From Bacteroidota bacterium (GTDB taxonomy: Bacteria; Bacteroidota; Bacteroidia; Chitinophagales; Chitinophagaceae), in assembly GCA_023391015.1 (NCBI GenBank), contig JAEWBT010000053.1, positions 1 through 38,658 of the forward strand: 38,658 nt of DNA, in the 5' to 3' direction. The notes under the pieces are model-generated. The model saw nothing but the letters and a program-made list of their open reading frames with translations. It was not told the DNA's origin and searched no databases. Made by a program: the position numbers and the translations under genes. How positions within the stretch are numbered: the first letter of the stretch is position 1; every line of letters starts with the position of its first letter. Shown here one piece after another: positions 14,103 through 22,045 of this stretch.

Positions 14103-15518
14103 ATGAACAACTCCTATCTCGATCTCGTCCAGCAGACATTCGACTTTCCGCAGGAAGGCCTTGAAGTAAAAGACAATCAGCTCATTTTCAATGGCCTGGA
14201 CATCAAGAAGCTTATTGACAAATACGGCACGCCGTTTAAACTGACTTACCTGCCCAAGATTGGGATGCAGGTGGCCAAGGCCAAAAAGCTGTTTGCAGAT
14301 GCGTTTAAAAAGCACCGCTACGACGGCAATTATTATTACTGCTACTGCACCAAGTCGTCGCACTTTTCTTTTATTGTAGAAGAAACGCTGAAACACGGGG
14401 TGCATCTGGAGACGTCCTACGCCTATGATATTGAGCTGATCCGCCAGCTGTATCGTCGCCGGAAGATTACCAAAGACGTGCGCATTGTGTGCAATGGTTT
14501 TAAGACCCGGCAGTACACCAAAAATATTTCCCAGCTCATCAATGCCGGTTTTAAGAACGTGATTCCGGTGTTGGATAACAAAGCGGAGTTTGAGGATTAC
14601 AAAAAAAGCATTCGGGCTACGGAGCCGGTCAACATCGGCATCCGGATTGCCACCAACGAAGAGCCGTCGTTTGACTTTTATACCTCGCGCCTCGGCATTA
14701 ACCACCGCGAGATTCTGGAGTTTTACGTGGATAAAATCAAAGGCAACAACCGGTTTTACCTCAAGATGCTGCACTTCTTTATGAACAAAGGCATCAAGGA
14801 CGATATCTACTACTGGAGCGAGCTGAATAAAGTGGTGAACCTGTATTGCCAGCTCAAAAAGATTTGCCCGGAGTTGGATTCCATCAACATCGGCGGCGGG
14901 TTTCCCATCAAGCATTCGCTGGGCTTCAACTACGATTACGGCTACATGATCAACGAGATTGTATCCACCATCAAAAATGCCTGCAAGCGCAACAAAGTGC
15001 CGGTTCCGGACATCTACACCGAATTTGGCTCCTATACGGTAGGCGAGAGTGGGGCGGTGATTTACGGTGTGCTGGGCGAAAAGCAGCAAAACGACCAGGA
15101 GAACTGGTACATGATTGACTCGTCCTTTATCACCACCTTGCCGGATACATGGGGCATTGGCGAGAAATTCCTGATGCTGCCCATCAACGGCTGGGACCGG
15201 GAATACGGCGAAGTGCACCTCGGCGGCCTTACCTGCGACTCCCACGATTACTACACCAGCGAGGAGCACGTAAACGCCGTTTTTCTACCCAAAAACACAA
15301 CCGGAAATAAGGGAGACGAACGACTTTATATCGGCTTTTTCCACACCGGCGCGTACCAGGACCAGCTGGCGGGCTATGGCGGTATCAAGCATTGCATGAT
15401 TCCTTCGCCGAAGCATGTGGTGGTAGAGTATAACAAGAACGGCGAACTGGAAGACTGGCTGTATGCCAAAGAGCAAACGGCGCAGAGTATGTTGAAGATT
15501 CTGGGGTATATCAAGTAA
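14103..15518 (+). CDS. PLP-dependent arginine decarboxylase
   Basis: A 471-residue fold-type III decarboxylase that would convert arginine to agmatine, the first step of one polyamine route. Visible features: the PLP lysine K84 in YYCYCTKSSHF, a glycine loop INIGGGFPI, the phosphate-binding TEFGSYTVGESGA (equivalent to EPGRY of ornithine decarboxylase) and GLTCDSHDYY, with the substrate-side cysteine and aspartate. The sequence resembles Bacteroidota proteins annotated as arginine decarboxylase, shorter than E. coli SpeA. No agmatinase or agmatine deiminase gene is adjacent. Another decarboxylase specificity (ornithine, diaminopimelate) is less likely but cannot be excluded by eye. Confidence 0.85.
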   Translation: MNNSYLDLVQQTFDFPQEGLEVKDNQLIFNGLDIKKLIDKYGTPFKLTYLPKIGMQVAKAKKLFADAFKKHRYDGNYYYCYCTKSSHFSFIVEETLKHGVHLETSYAYDIELIRQLYRRRKITKDVRIVCNGFKTRQYTKNISQLINAGFKNVIPVLDNKAEFEDYKKSIRATEPVNIGIRIATNEEPSFDFYTSRLGINHREILEFYVDKIKGNNRFYLKMLHFFMNKGIKDDIYYWSELNKVVNLYCQLKKICPELDSINIGGGFPIKHSLGFNYDYGYMINEIVSTIKNACKRNKVPVPDIYTEFGSYTVGESGAVIYGVLGEKQQNDQENWYMIDSSFITTLPDTWGIGEKFLMLPINGWDREYGEVHLGGLTCDSHDYYTSEEHVNAVFLPKNTTGNKGDERLYIGFFHTGAYQDQLAGYGGIKHCMIPSPKHVVVEYNKNGELEDWLYAKEQTAQSMLKILGYIK

Positions 15519-15544
15519 GAATTTTCCGGAAATTTCCGGAATTT

Positions 15545-15579
15545 AAAAGCCCTTCTGAGTAGCATTCAGAAGGGCTTTT
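15545..15579. terminator. Bidirectional terminator between convergent genes
   Basis: Arms AAAAGCCCTTCTGA (15545-15558) and TCAGAAGGGCTTTT (15566-15579) around a 7-base loop. It lies between the decarboxylase stop (15518) and the end of the Uma2 gene (15582). Two TTCCGGAA copies, 10 bp apart (15524, 15534), precede it. Confidence 0.9.
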
Positions 15580-15581
15580 GT

Positions 15582-16181
15582 TTATGGAACATTTTCAAAA
15601 ATCTCTTCCCATTGAAGTTCAAAACCCGGAAGTGAATGAACCGGAATCGGGCCGGGCGCGCTGTATTCGCCTTGAAGTTCATAGACGCCTTGAGCATTCA
15701 GAAGGTGGACGACAACTGTCCGTTCGCCAGGGGCTACAATCCAGTATTCCGGTACGCCAAAGGATTCGTAGAGCGCAAATTTCTCTTTTACATCCCGGTT
15801 GATATTGCCCGGCGAAAGCACTTCCATAATCGTATCGGACGGGCCGATGAAGCCTTTCTCGTCTAGCTTTTCCGGGTCGCAGGTAATGCAGATATCCGGC
15901 TGCACCACGGTGTAAATAGCCTTGCTCTGGGGCCCTTCTTTAGGAAAACGGACATCGAAAGGAGCTATAAAAACCGAACACGACTTTCGGCGCAGGTATT
16001 GATGAATAGGTGAAAAAATGTTTCCGGCTATTTGTTGATGGCTGGTGCGGGGTGCCGGACTCATCCGCATGATTTTCCCCCGAAACAGCTCTACACACTC
16101 CTGAAGCTGCCATTTCAGGTAGTCGGCGTAAGAATAACGCTTGTTGAGGTCCAGCTGGCTGATATCGGTGATCGTTTCCAT
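15582..16181 (-). CDS. Uma2-family (DUF820) PD-(D/E)XK protein
   Basis: A 199-residue protein of the Uma2 family, a restriction-endonuclease-like fold of uncertain role that is often numerous in cyanobacteria and Bacteroidota. Features are YSYADYLKW, ELFRGKIMRMSPAPRTSHQ, the core VVQPDICITC (PD motif) and IMEVLSPGN...DVKEKFALYESFGVPEYWIV, which supplies the E-x-x and K residues. The catalytic-type D, E and K are all present, so the fold is probably active. No partner gene is adjacent. It starts 25 bp after the icd terminator. Confidence 0.85.
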   Translation of the reverse strand: METITDISQLDLNKRYSYADYLKWQLQECVELFRGKIMRMSPAPRTSHQQIAGNIFSPIHQYLRRKSCSVFIAPFDVRFPKEGPQSKAIYTVVQPDICITCDPEKLDEKGFIGPSDTIMEVLSPGNINRDVKEKFALYESFGVPEYWIVAPGERTVVVHLLNAQGVYELQGEYSAPGPIPVHSLPGFELQWEEIFENVP

Positions 16182-16206
16182 GGTGGGGCTTCTTTGAATT
16201 AAAATT

Positions 16207-16246
16207 AAAACGGCAGGTTGTCATTGAAGATACAACCTGCCGTTTT
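16207..16246 (-). terminator. Terminator of icd
   Basis: Perfect 15-bp arms (16207-16221 and 16232-16246; AAAACGGCAGGTTGT and its complement) around a 10-base loop. Reading on the minus strand, the hairpin ends in TTTTAATTTTAATT, so it terminates icd before the Uma2 gene begins. Confidence 0.85.
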
Positions 16247-16274
16247 AAAGAATTTTCCGGGTTTTTTCCGGAAA

Positions 16275-16318
16275 GACTTGTCAAGTCAGCCACAATCTGT
16301 CTGTGGACTTGACAAGTC
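16275..16318. repeat. Pair of GACTTGNCAAGTC palindromes
   Basis: Perfect 13-bp palindromes at 16275-16287 (centre T) and 16306-16318 (centre A) with 18 bp between them. They lie immediately after the icd stop codon, next to TTCCGGAA at 16266. The element is the same type as those at 9931-10083 and 30568-30612. Confidence 0.7.
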
Positions 16319-16328
16319 GGGGAAAGAT

Positions 16329-17537
16329 TTACGCGTTAATCTTCGCTTTCAGACCCATATCCAGCGCGTCGAGGAATTCTTCGGTGTAGAGGTAATGCTC
16401 GCCGTGCTTCACGTCGTTGCCGTGCACCGCAACCGCAAGGTCTTTGGTCATCTTGCCGCTTTCTACGGTTTCGATGCAGACCTGCTCCAGCGCGTTGGCA
16501 AAATCAATCAGCTCCTGGTTGCCGTCCAGTTTGCCGCGGAAGGCGAGGCCGCGCGTCCAGGCAAAGATGGAAGCAATCGGGTTGGTGCTGGTGGGCTTGC
16601 CTTTCTGATGCTCGCGGTAGTGGCGGGTCACGGTGCCATGAGCGGCTTCCGATTCCATGGTTTGGCCGTCGGGCGTCACCAGCACCGATGTCATCAATCC
16701 AAGCGAGCCAAAGCCCTGCGCCACGATGTCGCTTTGCACGTCGCCGTCGTAGTTTTTACAGGCCCACACAAAGTTTCCGTTCCACTTTAGCGCCGAAGCC
16801 ACCATATCGTCGATAAGGCGGTGTTCGTAGTGAACCTGCGGAAATTCTTTGGATACTTCCTCAAAAATATCCTTAAACCGACCGTCGTATTTTTTGAGGA
16901 TGGTGTTTTTGGTGGAGAGATACAAAGGCCAGCCCTTTTGCGCCGCCATATTGAAGCAGCTGTGGGCAAAACCGCGAATGCTTTCGTCGGTGTTGTACAT
17001 AGCCAGCGCCACGCCGTCGCCCTTGAAGTTATATACTTCGTGCTCGATCACGGTGCCGTCTTCGCCTTCAAACTTGATGGTCAGCTTGCCTTTGCCTTTG
17101 GTAACAAAGTCGGTGGCGCGGTACTGATCGCCAAACGCGTGGCGGCCCACGATGATCGGTGCGTCCCAGTTCACCACCAAGCGTGGCACGTTCTCAATCA
17201 CAATCGGCTCCCGGAAAACCGTTCCGTCCAGAATGTTGCGGATGGTGCCGTTGGGCGACTTCCACATTTGCTTCAGGTTAAATTCCTTTACGCGGGCTTC
17301 GTCGGGGGTGATGGTGGCACATTTCACGCCTACACCGTATTTCTTAATCGCCTCAGCGGCATCAATCGTTACCTGGTCAGCCGTCTCGTCGCGGTGTTCA
17401 ATGCCGAGGTCGTAGTATTTCAAATCCACGTCCACGTAGGGCAGGATGAGTTTTTCTTTGATGAATTTCCAGATGATGCGGGTCATCTCATCGCCGTCCA
17501 GTTCCACAACCGGATTGGCCACTTTAATTTTCTGCAT
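16329..17537 (-). CDS. icd: NADP-dependent isocitrate dehydrogenase
   Basis: TCA-cycle enzyme converting isocitrate to 2-oxoglutarate with NADP. The 402-residue sequence is of the eukaryote-like homodimeric class, not the E. coli type: NPVVELDGDEMTRIIWKFIKE at the start, KYYDLGIEHRDETADQVTIDAA, CATITPDEARV, the isocitrate site SPNGTIRNILDGTVFREP, and NYDGDVQSDIVAQGFGSLGLM with the metal-binding aspartates, then AAHGTVTRH near the cofactor. Start ATG at 17537. It is a single-gene unit, with a -7-like box upstream and a strong terminator downstream. Confidence 0.95.
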   Translation of the reverse strand: MQKIKVANPVVELDGDEMTRIIWKFIKEKLILPYVDVDLKYYDLGIEHRDETADQVTIDAAEAIKKYGVGVKCATITPDEARVKEFNLKQMWKSPNGTIRNILDGTVFREPIVIENVPRLVVNWDAPIIVGRHAFGDQYRATDFVTKGKGKLTIKFEGEDGTVIEHEVYNFKGDGVALAMYNTDESIRGFAHSCFNMAAQKGWPLYLSTKNTILKKYDGRFKDIFEEVSKEFPQVHYEHRLIDDMVASALKWNGNFVWACKNYDGDVQSDIVAQGFGSLGLMTSVLVTPDGQTMESEAAHGTVTRHYREHQKGKPTSTNPIASIFAWTRGLAFRGKLDGNQELIDFANALEQVCIETVESGKMTKDLAVAVHGNDVKHGEHYLYTEEFLDALDMGLKAKINA

Positions 17538-17581
17538 AAAGAGATTTTAAGGGGATTGTGTTTTTTAAGAAAATGTCAGCG

Positions 17582-17589
17582 CGAAAGTA
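17582..17589 (-). promoter_or_regulatory. Probable -7 box (TACTTTCG) of icd
   Basis: Minus-strand TACTTTCG is a one-base variant of TAnnTTTG and lies about 45 bp before the icd start. The same TTCG variant occurs upstream of gyrA (38449). No -33 element could be placed. Confidence 0.4.
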
Positions 17590-17650
17590 ATGCCTGCGTG
17601 GGGGAAATGGGTTGTTACCAATCGGTTTTCCCGTTTTGGAAAACAGGTGT

Positions 17651-17678
17651 GTAGAGACAAGGCATGCCTTGTCTCTAC
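17651..17678. repeat. 28-bp perfect palindrome
   Basis: GTAGAGACAAGGCA followed directly by its exact reverse complement. The outer GTAGAGAC...GTCTCTAC matches a type of intergenic palindrome I recall from cyanobacterial and Bacteroidota genomes. It lies between icd and the RES toxin gene, with no T run, so it is more likely a repeat element than a terminator. Confidence 0.85.
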
Positions 17679-17719
17679 GGAAAACCGTGTGCTTCCATCC
17701 CGGTTCTTTTCCGGAAATG

Positions 17720-18181
17720 CTACCCTTTAAAAATCCGCAGGTCGAATGGAAAAGGCGCTACCGAAACAATCTTAATCTGGTTAAAATCCGGATGTTGCGG
17801 GTTGAGCAGGATATTGTAGTCGCCCTGCACCACGGCAGAAGGCACCTGCAACAAGGCGTTTTTTCCGGAAAGCAGAAAGGCTTCGCCCAGCTTTTGGGTT
17901 TCGGAGCCGTGCGGAAAGCGGTTCCAGCCCTCGGGCAGGTCGGTGGGCGAAAGGCGTTCCAGCGACAGGGTTTCCGGAATATAGATCGTCATCATGCAGT
18001 AATCCGGTGGCAGGGTGGCGAGGGTGAGGTGAACGGCTACTTCGGCCATCGCCAAGGCGCGGTTAGCGGCGGTATAGACCATTTCTAGGCCCGGCGGGTT
18101 CCAGCGGGCACCATAAAGCGCCGCGCCTTTTCCGGAAAGCGTGGCGGCAAACGGCTCGCGGCACAGGCGGAAAACTTCCAT
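17720..18181 (-). CDS. RES-domain toxin (NAD+-degrading)
   Basis: A 153-residue protein with the RES domain, typical of toxins that deplete NAD+ by phosphorolysis or hydrolysis. Features are MEVFRLCREPF, GARWNPPGLEMVYTAANRALAMAEVAVHL (matching the conserved GxRWN...YT...AL.E...H core with its arginine, tyrosine and glutamate) and PEGWNRFPHGSETQKLGEAFLLS. The length is normal. The cognate Xre/MbcA-like antitoxin gene lies upstream on the same strand, 92 bp away. Start ATG at 18181. No residue of the core looks lost, so the toxin is probably functional. Confidence 0.9.
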   Translation of the reverse strand: MEVFRLCREPFAATLSGKGAALYGARWNPPGLEMVYTAANRALAMAEVAVHLTLATLPPDYCMMTIYIPETLSLERLSPTDLPEGWNRFPHGSETQKLGEAFLLSGKNALLQVPSAVVQGDYNILLNPQHPDFNQIKIVSVAPFPFDLRIFKG

Positions 18182-18273
18182 GCTAATGTGCTGATGTGCT
18201 AATATGTAGATGTGCTAATGACTCTCAAAACACATGAAACATGACATATAAAACATGACACATGACACATGCG
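18182..18273. repeat. Low-complexity spacer inside the toxin-antitoxin operon
   Basis: Built from degenerate repeats of GTGCTAATRTG/GTGCTGATG (18182-18220) and of ACATGACAYATRAA (about 18230-18272). These separate the antitoxin stop from the toxin start, which in most RES/Xre pairs overlap or lie very close. No coding content. Confidence 0.7.
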
Positions 18274-18777
18274 TCACGCCAGAATGCCGTGGTTGATGCG
18301 CGTCAGTTCGGCCAGCACGAGGTCTTTACCATAGGAATCGCGCAGCAAATCCATTGGTTTGATATTGCCGAGGGCAAAAGAAGGGGTATCCAGCCAGTGT
18401 TTCAGTTTTTCCATCTCCCCAAAAACGCGCAGTCCGGTAGTGGTGACCTCGGCCATTTCCAGAATTTTTTCGGAGTGGATAGGCTTAAATGTTTTTGCCT
18501 CCTGCTTGTAGCGCGAAAGCGTTTTGGCAGAAAGGTCGAGGATGTCGGTCCAGTCAGCCTCGGTGAGCGGCGCATAATCCTGCACCAACTCAAAAAAAGA
18601 GTAGGGCAGCCCGTTACGGATCAACTGCACGAGCAAAATCTTGTTGGAAAGCGCTTCGGTGTAGGTTACGGTTTTGCCCGACGGGGCAAAATACAGTTCG
18701 GCAGCCGGCTGGCGCAGCAGGCTTTGCACTTTCCGGTCCAGCTTGTGTTCCAAGGCTATGGCAGCATTCAGGGGCAT
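18274..18777 (-). CDS. Xre/MbcA/ParS-type antitoxin (DUF2384)
   Basis: A 167-residue antitoxin of the Xre-RES class. An N-terminal Xre-like helical region (residues about 40-105, including LSNKILLVQLIRNGLPYSFFELVQ and LTEADWTDILDLSAKTLSRYKQ) precedes the DUF2384 C-terminal block, with ILEMAEVTTTGLRVFGEMEKLKHWLDTPSFALGN and LLRDSYGKDLVLAELTRINHGILA, which binds the toxin. It is the first gene of the pair. A palindromic operator covering the -7 box lies just upstream (18784-18812), which fits autoregulation by this protein. Start ATG at 18777. Confidence 0.9.
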   Translation of the reverse strand: MPLNAAIALEHKLDRKVQSLLRQPAAELYFAPSGKTVTYTEALSNKILLVQLIRNGLPYSFFELVQDYAPLTEADWTDILDLSAKTLSRYKQEAKTFKPIHSEKILEMAEVTTTGLRVFGEMEKLKHWLDTPSFALGNIKPMDLLRDSYGKDLVLAELTRINHGILA

Positions 18778-18783
18778 AAGATT

Positions 18784-18812
18784 AAGACATTTGTCTTCAA
18801 AAATAAGACAAA
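18784..18812 (-). promoter_or_regulatory. Promoter and palindromic operator of the toxin-antitoxin pair
   Basis: Three half-sites lie in a row: AAGACA (18784-18789), TGTCTT (18792-18797) and AAGACA (18805-18810). They form AAGACATTTGTCTT and the perfect inverted repeat TTTGTCTT-N7-AAGACAAA (18790-18812). The minus-strand -7 box TATTTTTG (18798-18805) occupies the spacer of that repeat, so a bound repressor would block it. The antitoxin ATG lies 20 bp downstream of the box. Confidence 0.7.
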
Positions 18813-18893
18813 TTTCTGGAAATAGAGAATGATTGTTTTATAAAACCCTTCGCTATTCCCCCGAAATCAGTCTGTACCCTTATTGACCTAAAG

Positions 18894-20177
18894 CTATGGC
18901 TCTTCTTCGGCTTCTTTGGTAATGTCGAAGGTTCGCAGCCTTGGCGCCGCAAACCCTACGACCGTTGCGACCACAATCGTCAACACACCGCCCAGCACTA
19001 CCGAGGGAACCGTTCCGAAGGCCCGCGCCGTCAGTCCGCTTTCCAGACTGCCGATTTCGTTGGAAGAAGATACGAACATAGTGTTTACCGCAGCCACCCG
19101 CCCGCGCATGTGTTGGGGCGTTTTGAGTTGCAGGATAATGCCCCGAAGTACTACGCTCACCCCGTCGCACATCCCCAGAACAACCAGGGCTGTCAGTGAA
19201 AGCCAATATTGAGTGGAAAGACCAAACACAATGGTGCATACCCCAAATCCACCTACCGCTAATAAAAGCTTCCAACCCGGCGCTGTTTTGAGTGGTTTCC
19301 AGGAAAGGAGCAGTAGGGTGGTGATGACCCCAATCCCATCCGCTGCCTTGAGCCAGCCGTAGCCCTGCGGCCCGACGTGTAAGATCTCATTGGCGTACAC
19401 CGGCAAAAGCGCCATGGCCCCGCCGAAAAGCACTGCAAAAAGATCCAGCGAGAGGGCCGAAAGCAGCAACTGGTTTTTGAACACAAACCGCAACCCTTCG
19501 CCTACACTTTTCAATACCGGCTCTTTGGTTTCGGGCGCATAAACGGCTTGCTTCGGCACCGGCGACAATGCCACACCCGAGAGCAGCAACAAAAGCGTAA
19601 CGGTCAGGAAACTCGCCTCGTAGCCCAGCGGTGCCAGGAGCAATCCGCCCGCCAATGGGCCCAGTACCGCTCCGGCCTGCCACGCCATGCTGCTCCAGGT
19701 GGTGGCGTTGGGCAATAAAGGGCGCGGCACCAGCAGCCCTACCAGCGAGAATGCCGACGGACTCCAGAATGCCCGTGCCAGACCACCTATGAATATGCCG
19801 CTGTAAAGCAGCGTCAGCGTCCCGCTCATGCCCAGTGCGCCCTGCACGCCTGGAAAGGCTACTACTACATATAAAAGTGAGAGTACCGCGTAGAGCAGAA
19901 TGCACGCCATTACGAGGCTGCGTTTTTCGTTGCGCTCCACAAACGGCCCCGAAAGCAACGAGCCGCCCACTGCCGGAATCACCTCGGCCAATCCCATAAA
20001 ACCCAGGTACAGCGCCGGTCCGTCTTTGCTATAGCGGGTGAGTTCATACACCAGGTAGGCCACCACCGCCGTTTGCCAGTTCAGGGAAAAAATAAGCAAA
20101 AAGCGTGTCGTCAGGTAGCGCCGGTAGTCCTTTATTTGCAGCGACTCGTTTTTCTGTAAAAATCTTTGGGTCCGCAT
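18894..20177 (-). CDS. MFS transporter, EntS-like
   Basis: A 427-residue inner-membrane carrier with twelve predicted helices. Features: RYLTTRFLLIFSLNWQTAVVAYLVYELTRYS at the N-terminus, the loop motif GPFVERNEKRSLV between helices 2 and 3, and the late KTPQHMRGRVAAVNTMF, all as in the EntS/siderophore-exporter-like and macrolide-efflux branch of the major facilitator superfamily. The substrate is unknown. Start ATG at 20177. It is divergent from the MacB-like permease gene; the start codons are 71 bp apart. Confidence 0.85.
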   Translation of the reverse strand: MRTQRFLQKNESLQIKDYRRYLTTRFLLIFSLNWQTAVVAYLVYELTRYSKDGPALYLGFMGLAEVIPAVGGSLLSGPFVERNEKRSLVMACILLYAVLSLLYVVVAFPGVQGALGMSGTLTLLYSGIFIGGLARAFWSPSAFSLVGLLVPRPLLPNATTWSSMAWQAGAVLGPLAGGLLLAPLGYEASFLTVTLLLLLSGVALSPVPKQAVYAPETKEPVLKSVGEGLRFVFKNQLLLSALSLDLFAVLFGGAMALLPVYANEILHVGPQGYGWLKAADGIGVITTLLLLSWKPLKTAPGWKLLLAVGGFGVCTIVFGLSTQYWLSLTALVVLGMCDGVSVVLRGIILQLKTPQHMRGRVAAVNTMFVSSSNEIGSLESGLTARAFGTVPSVVLGGVLTIVVATVVGFAAPRLRTFDITKEAEEEP

Positions 20178-20248
20178 CCGGGCTGCAAGCTACACCGGCA
20201 CACGCGGGCGGCTTTATCTTTACAGCGCTTTCCCCCTTATTTTTTTCA

Positions 20249-21499
20249 ATGCCCGCCTTCGCGCACACGCTGTCCAACAGCATCGGTCAGGCTTTTTCGG
20301 AGCTGCGCTCCAACAAGTTGCGGTCGGCCTTATCGCTGCTGGGCATCACCATCGGCATTTTCTGCATAGTGGCGGTGCTGACGGTGTTGGATTCCATGCA
20401 AACCAACATCCGAAAGGAAGTGGCTACCCTCGGCTCGGATGTACTTTACATTGGACGTTGGCCCTGGACCGACGACAACGGGTCCTACAAGTGGTGGGAG
20501 TACATGAACCGGCCATCGATGTCGCTGGATGAGTTGCGGGCTGTGCAAAGGGGCGTTCCAGCGGTGGGCAATGCGGCGCTCGTGCTGACAACCAGTGTAG
20601 GGGAATTGCACCGTGGCGCGGCCACTATTGATGGGGCAACGGCCCACGCGGTTACCGGTGGGTTTGACCGGCTGCAAAACATTGAAGTAGAAGCCGGGCG
20701 TTACTTGAATGCCAGTGAAGTCGATGGTGGAGTGGCCTCAGTGGTTATTGGCCGGGATATTTATGAAGCGTTATTTCCCGGAAATGTAAGCGCGTTGGAT
20801 GCTCTGTTGCCGTTTGGTGGAAAAAGGTACCGCGTGGTGGGCGTGTTGAAAAAAGTTGGCAGTAATGCCGCCGGTTTTGACTTTGACAATGCCCTAATCT
20901 ACCCATACCTTTCTGCCAACCTGGACCTTCGTTCTCTCAACTACGACCCGTTGTTGATTGTGCGGGCGCGGCCTGGTGCATCGGTGCCCAATATGGAAGC
21001 CGAAGTGGAAGGCGCGTTGCGCAAAGTCCGGAAGCTATCGCCCGGCGCGCCCAATAACTTTGCGGTGAACCAGTTGAGCCAGATTTCCGAAAAGCTGGAC
21101 AGCCTTTTTGTAGTGATTAACGGAATTGGCTGGCTTATTGGTGGATTTTCACTTTTAGTGGGTCTTTTTGGGATTGCCAATATTATGTTTGTAACCGTGC
21201 AGGAACGAACACGGTTTATCGGGCTGAAAAAAGCGATTGGTGCCAAAAGCCGGGAAATCCTCACCGAGTTTCTCACCGAGGCCGTTGTGTTGTGCCTGAT
21301 TGGCGGGGCAGTAGGGTTGGTATTGGTTTGGATTTTAGCCTTTATCATGAGCAAAGCCGCCGATTTTCCGGTAAGTCTGTCACTCAAAAACGTTCTGATT
21401 GGCACCGGTGTGTCCACCGTCGTAGGGCTGGTTGCCGGCTTTGTTCCGGCCCGGCGTGCGGCCCGGCTCAACCCGGTGGTGGCGATTCGTTCTCAGTAA
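20249..21499 (+). CDS. MacB-like ABC transporter permease (FtsX family)
   Basis: A 416-residue protein. An N-terminal helix (LRSALSLLGITIGIFCIVAVLTVL) is followed by a MacB-type periplasmic domain of about 220 residues and three C-terminal helices with the FtsX core (LLVGLFGIANIMFVTVQERTRFIGLKKAIGAKSREI). The upstream in-frame sequence overlaps the divergent MFS gene and is not family-like, so the ATG at 20249 (MPAFAHTLSNSIGQAFSELR) is chosen. No ATPase gene is adjacent, so it must use one encoded elsewhere. It could belong to a mechanotransmission-type exporter; the substrate is unknown. Confidence 0.88.
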   Translation: MPAFAHTLSNSIGQAFSELRSNKLRSALSLLGITIGIFCIVAVLTVLDSMQTNIRKEVATLGSDVLYIGRWPWTDDNGSYKWWEYMNRPSMSLDELRAVQRGVPAVGNAALVLTTSVGELHRGAATIDGATAHAVTGGFDRLQNIEVEAGRYLNASEVDGGVASVVIGRDIYEALFPGNVSALDALLPFGGKRYRVVGVLKKVGSNAAGFDFDNALIYPYLSANLDLRSLNYDPLLIVRARPGASVPNMEAEVEGALRKVRKLSPGAPNNFAVNQLSQISEKLDSLFVVINGIGWLIGGFSLLVGLFGIANIMFVTVQERTRFIGLKKAIGAKSREILTEFLTEAVVLCLIGGAVGLVLVWILAFIMSKAADFPVSLSLKNVLIGTGVSTVVGLVAGFVPARRAARLNPVVAIRSQ

Positions 21500-21525
21500 A
21501 AACAGTTTTTCTCTCAAGAAATTTT

Positions 21526-22023
21526 ATGCAAAAACATCTCTTGCTCGATGCCGAAACCATCCAGCGCAAGCTGGCGCGAATGGCCTACCAGATCTGGGAA
21601 CGCCACAGCGGCGAGCAAAGCATTTCCCTGTTGAGCGTGGAACACGGCGGGCGTGCCATCGCCGAAGCATTAGCAGCCGAACTACGGCGCTTTTCGCCCT
21701 TAGCAATCGCGATTCTACCTCTAAAAGTGGATAAAAAAAATGCACTTTCCCCTGCTTCGTTGCCGGAAAATACCAGTTTGGATGGTCAGGTTGCCGTGCT
21801 GGTAGATGACGTCGCCAATTCCGGAAAAACCTTGTTTTACGCGCTGCGGCCTTTGCTGGATTATAACCTCAAAGCCCTTTCCATCGCAGTACTGGTGGAC
21901 CGGTTACACAAAACCTTTCCCATCACGCCCGATATTGTGGGCCAGGCTGTAGCCACTACGCTGAAAGACCACATTGAAGTGGAATCCCAAAACGGCATTC
22001 CGGTTGCCGCTTATCTGATTTAA
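21526..22023 (+). CDS. PyrR-like phosphoribosyltransferase
   Basis: A 165-residue type I phosphoribosyltransferase. The PRPP-binding motif VAVLVDDVANSGKTL (D94, D95) is intact. SVEHGGRAIAEALAAEL forms the pyrophosphate loop region, and SLDGQV before the motif is typical. It resembles the pyrimidine operon regulator/uracil PRTase group (PyrR), but substrate and any RNA binding cannot be read from the sequence. The frame is open well upstream, overlapping the permease gene; the ATG at 21526 begins the conserved part and lies 26 bp after the permease stop. It is probably in one transcript with the permease and the peptidase gene after it. Confidence 0.82.
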   Translation: MQKHLLLDAETIQRKLARMAYQIWERHSGEQSISLLSVEHGGRAIAEALAAELRRFSPLAIAILPLKVDKKNALSPASLPENTSLDGQVAVLVDDVANSGKTLFYALRPLLDYNLKALSIAVLVDRLHKTFPITPDIVGQAVATTLKDHIEVESQNGIPVAAYLI

Positions 22024-22045
22024 AAGCCTTTTTTCTCTCCCAAAA

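Noticed and set aside
13942..14139. 66-codon upstream extension of the EamA transporter
   Set aside because: Not hydrophobic and not family-like; it also crosses the promoter region of the divergent decarboxylase gene.
14100..15269. Minus-strand open frame (389 codons) opposite the arginine decarboxylase gene
   Set aside because: Shadow of a clear plus-strand enzyme; no motif or start context of its own.
21292..21525. N-terminal extension of the phosphoribosyltransferase frame
   Set aside because: It overlaps the conserved FtsX C-terminus of the permease gene and has no family similarity; the ATG at 21526 starts the conserved domain.
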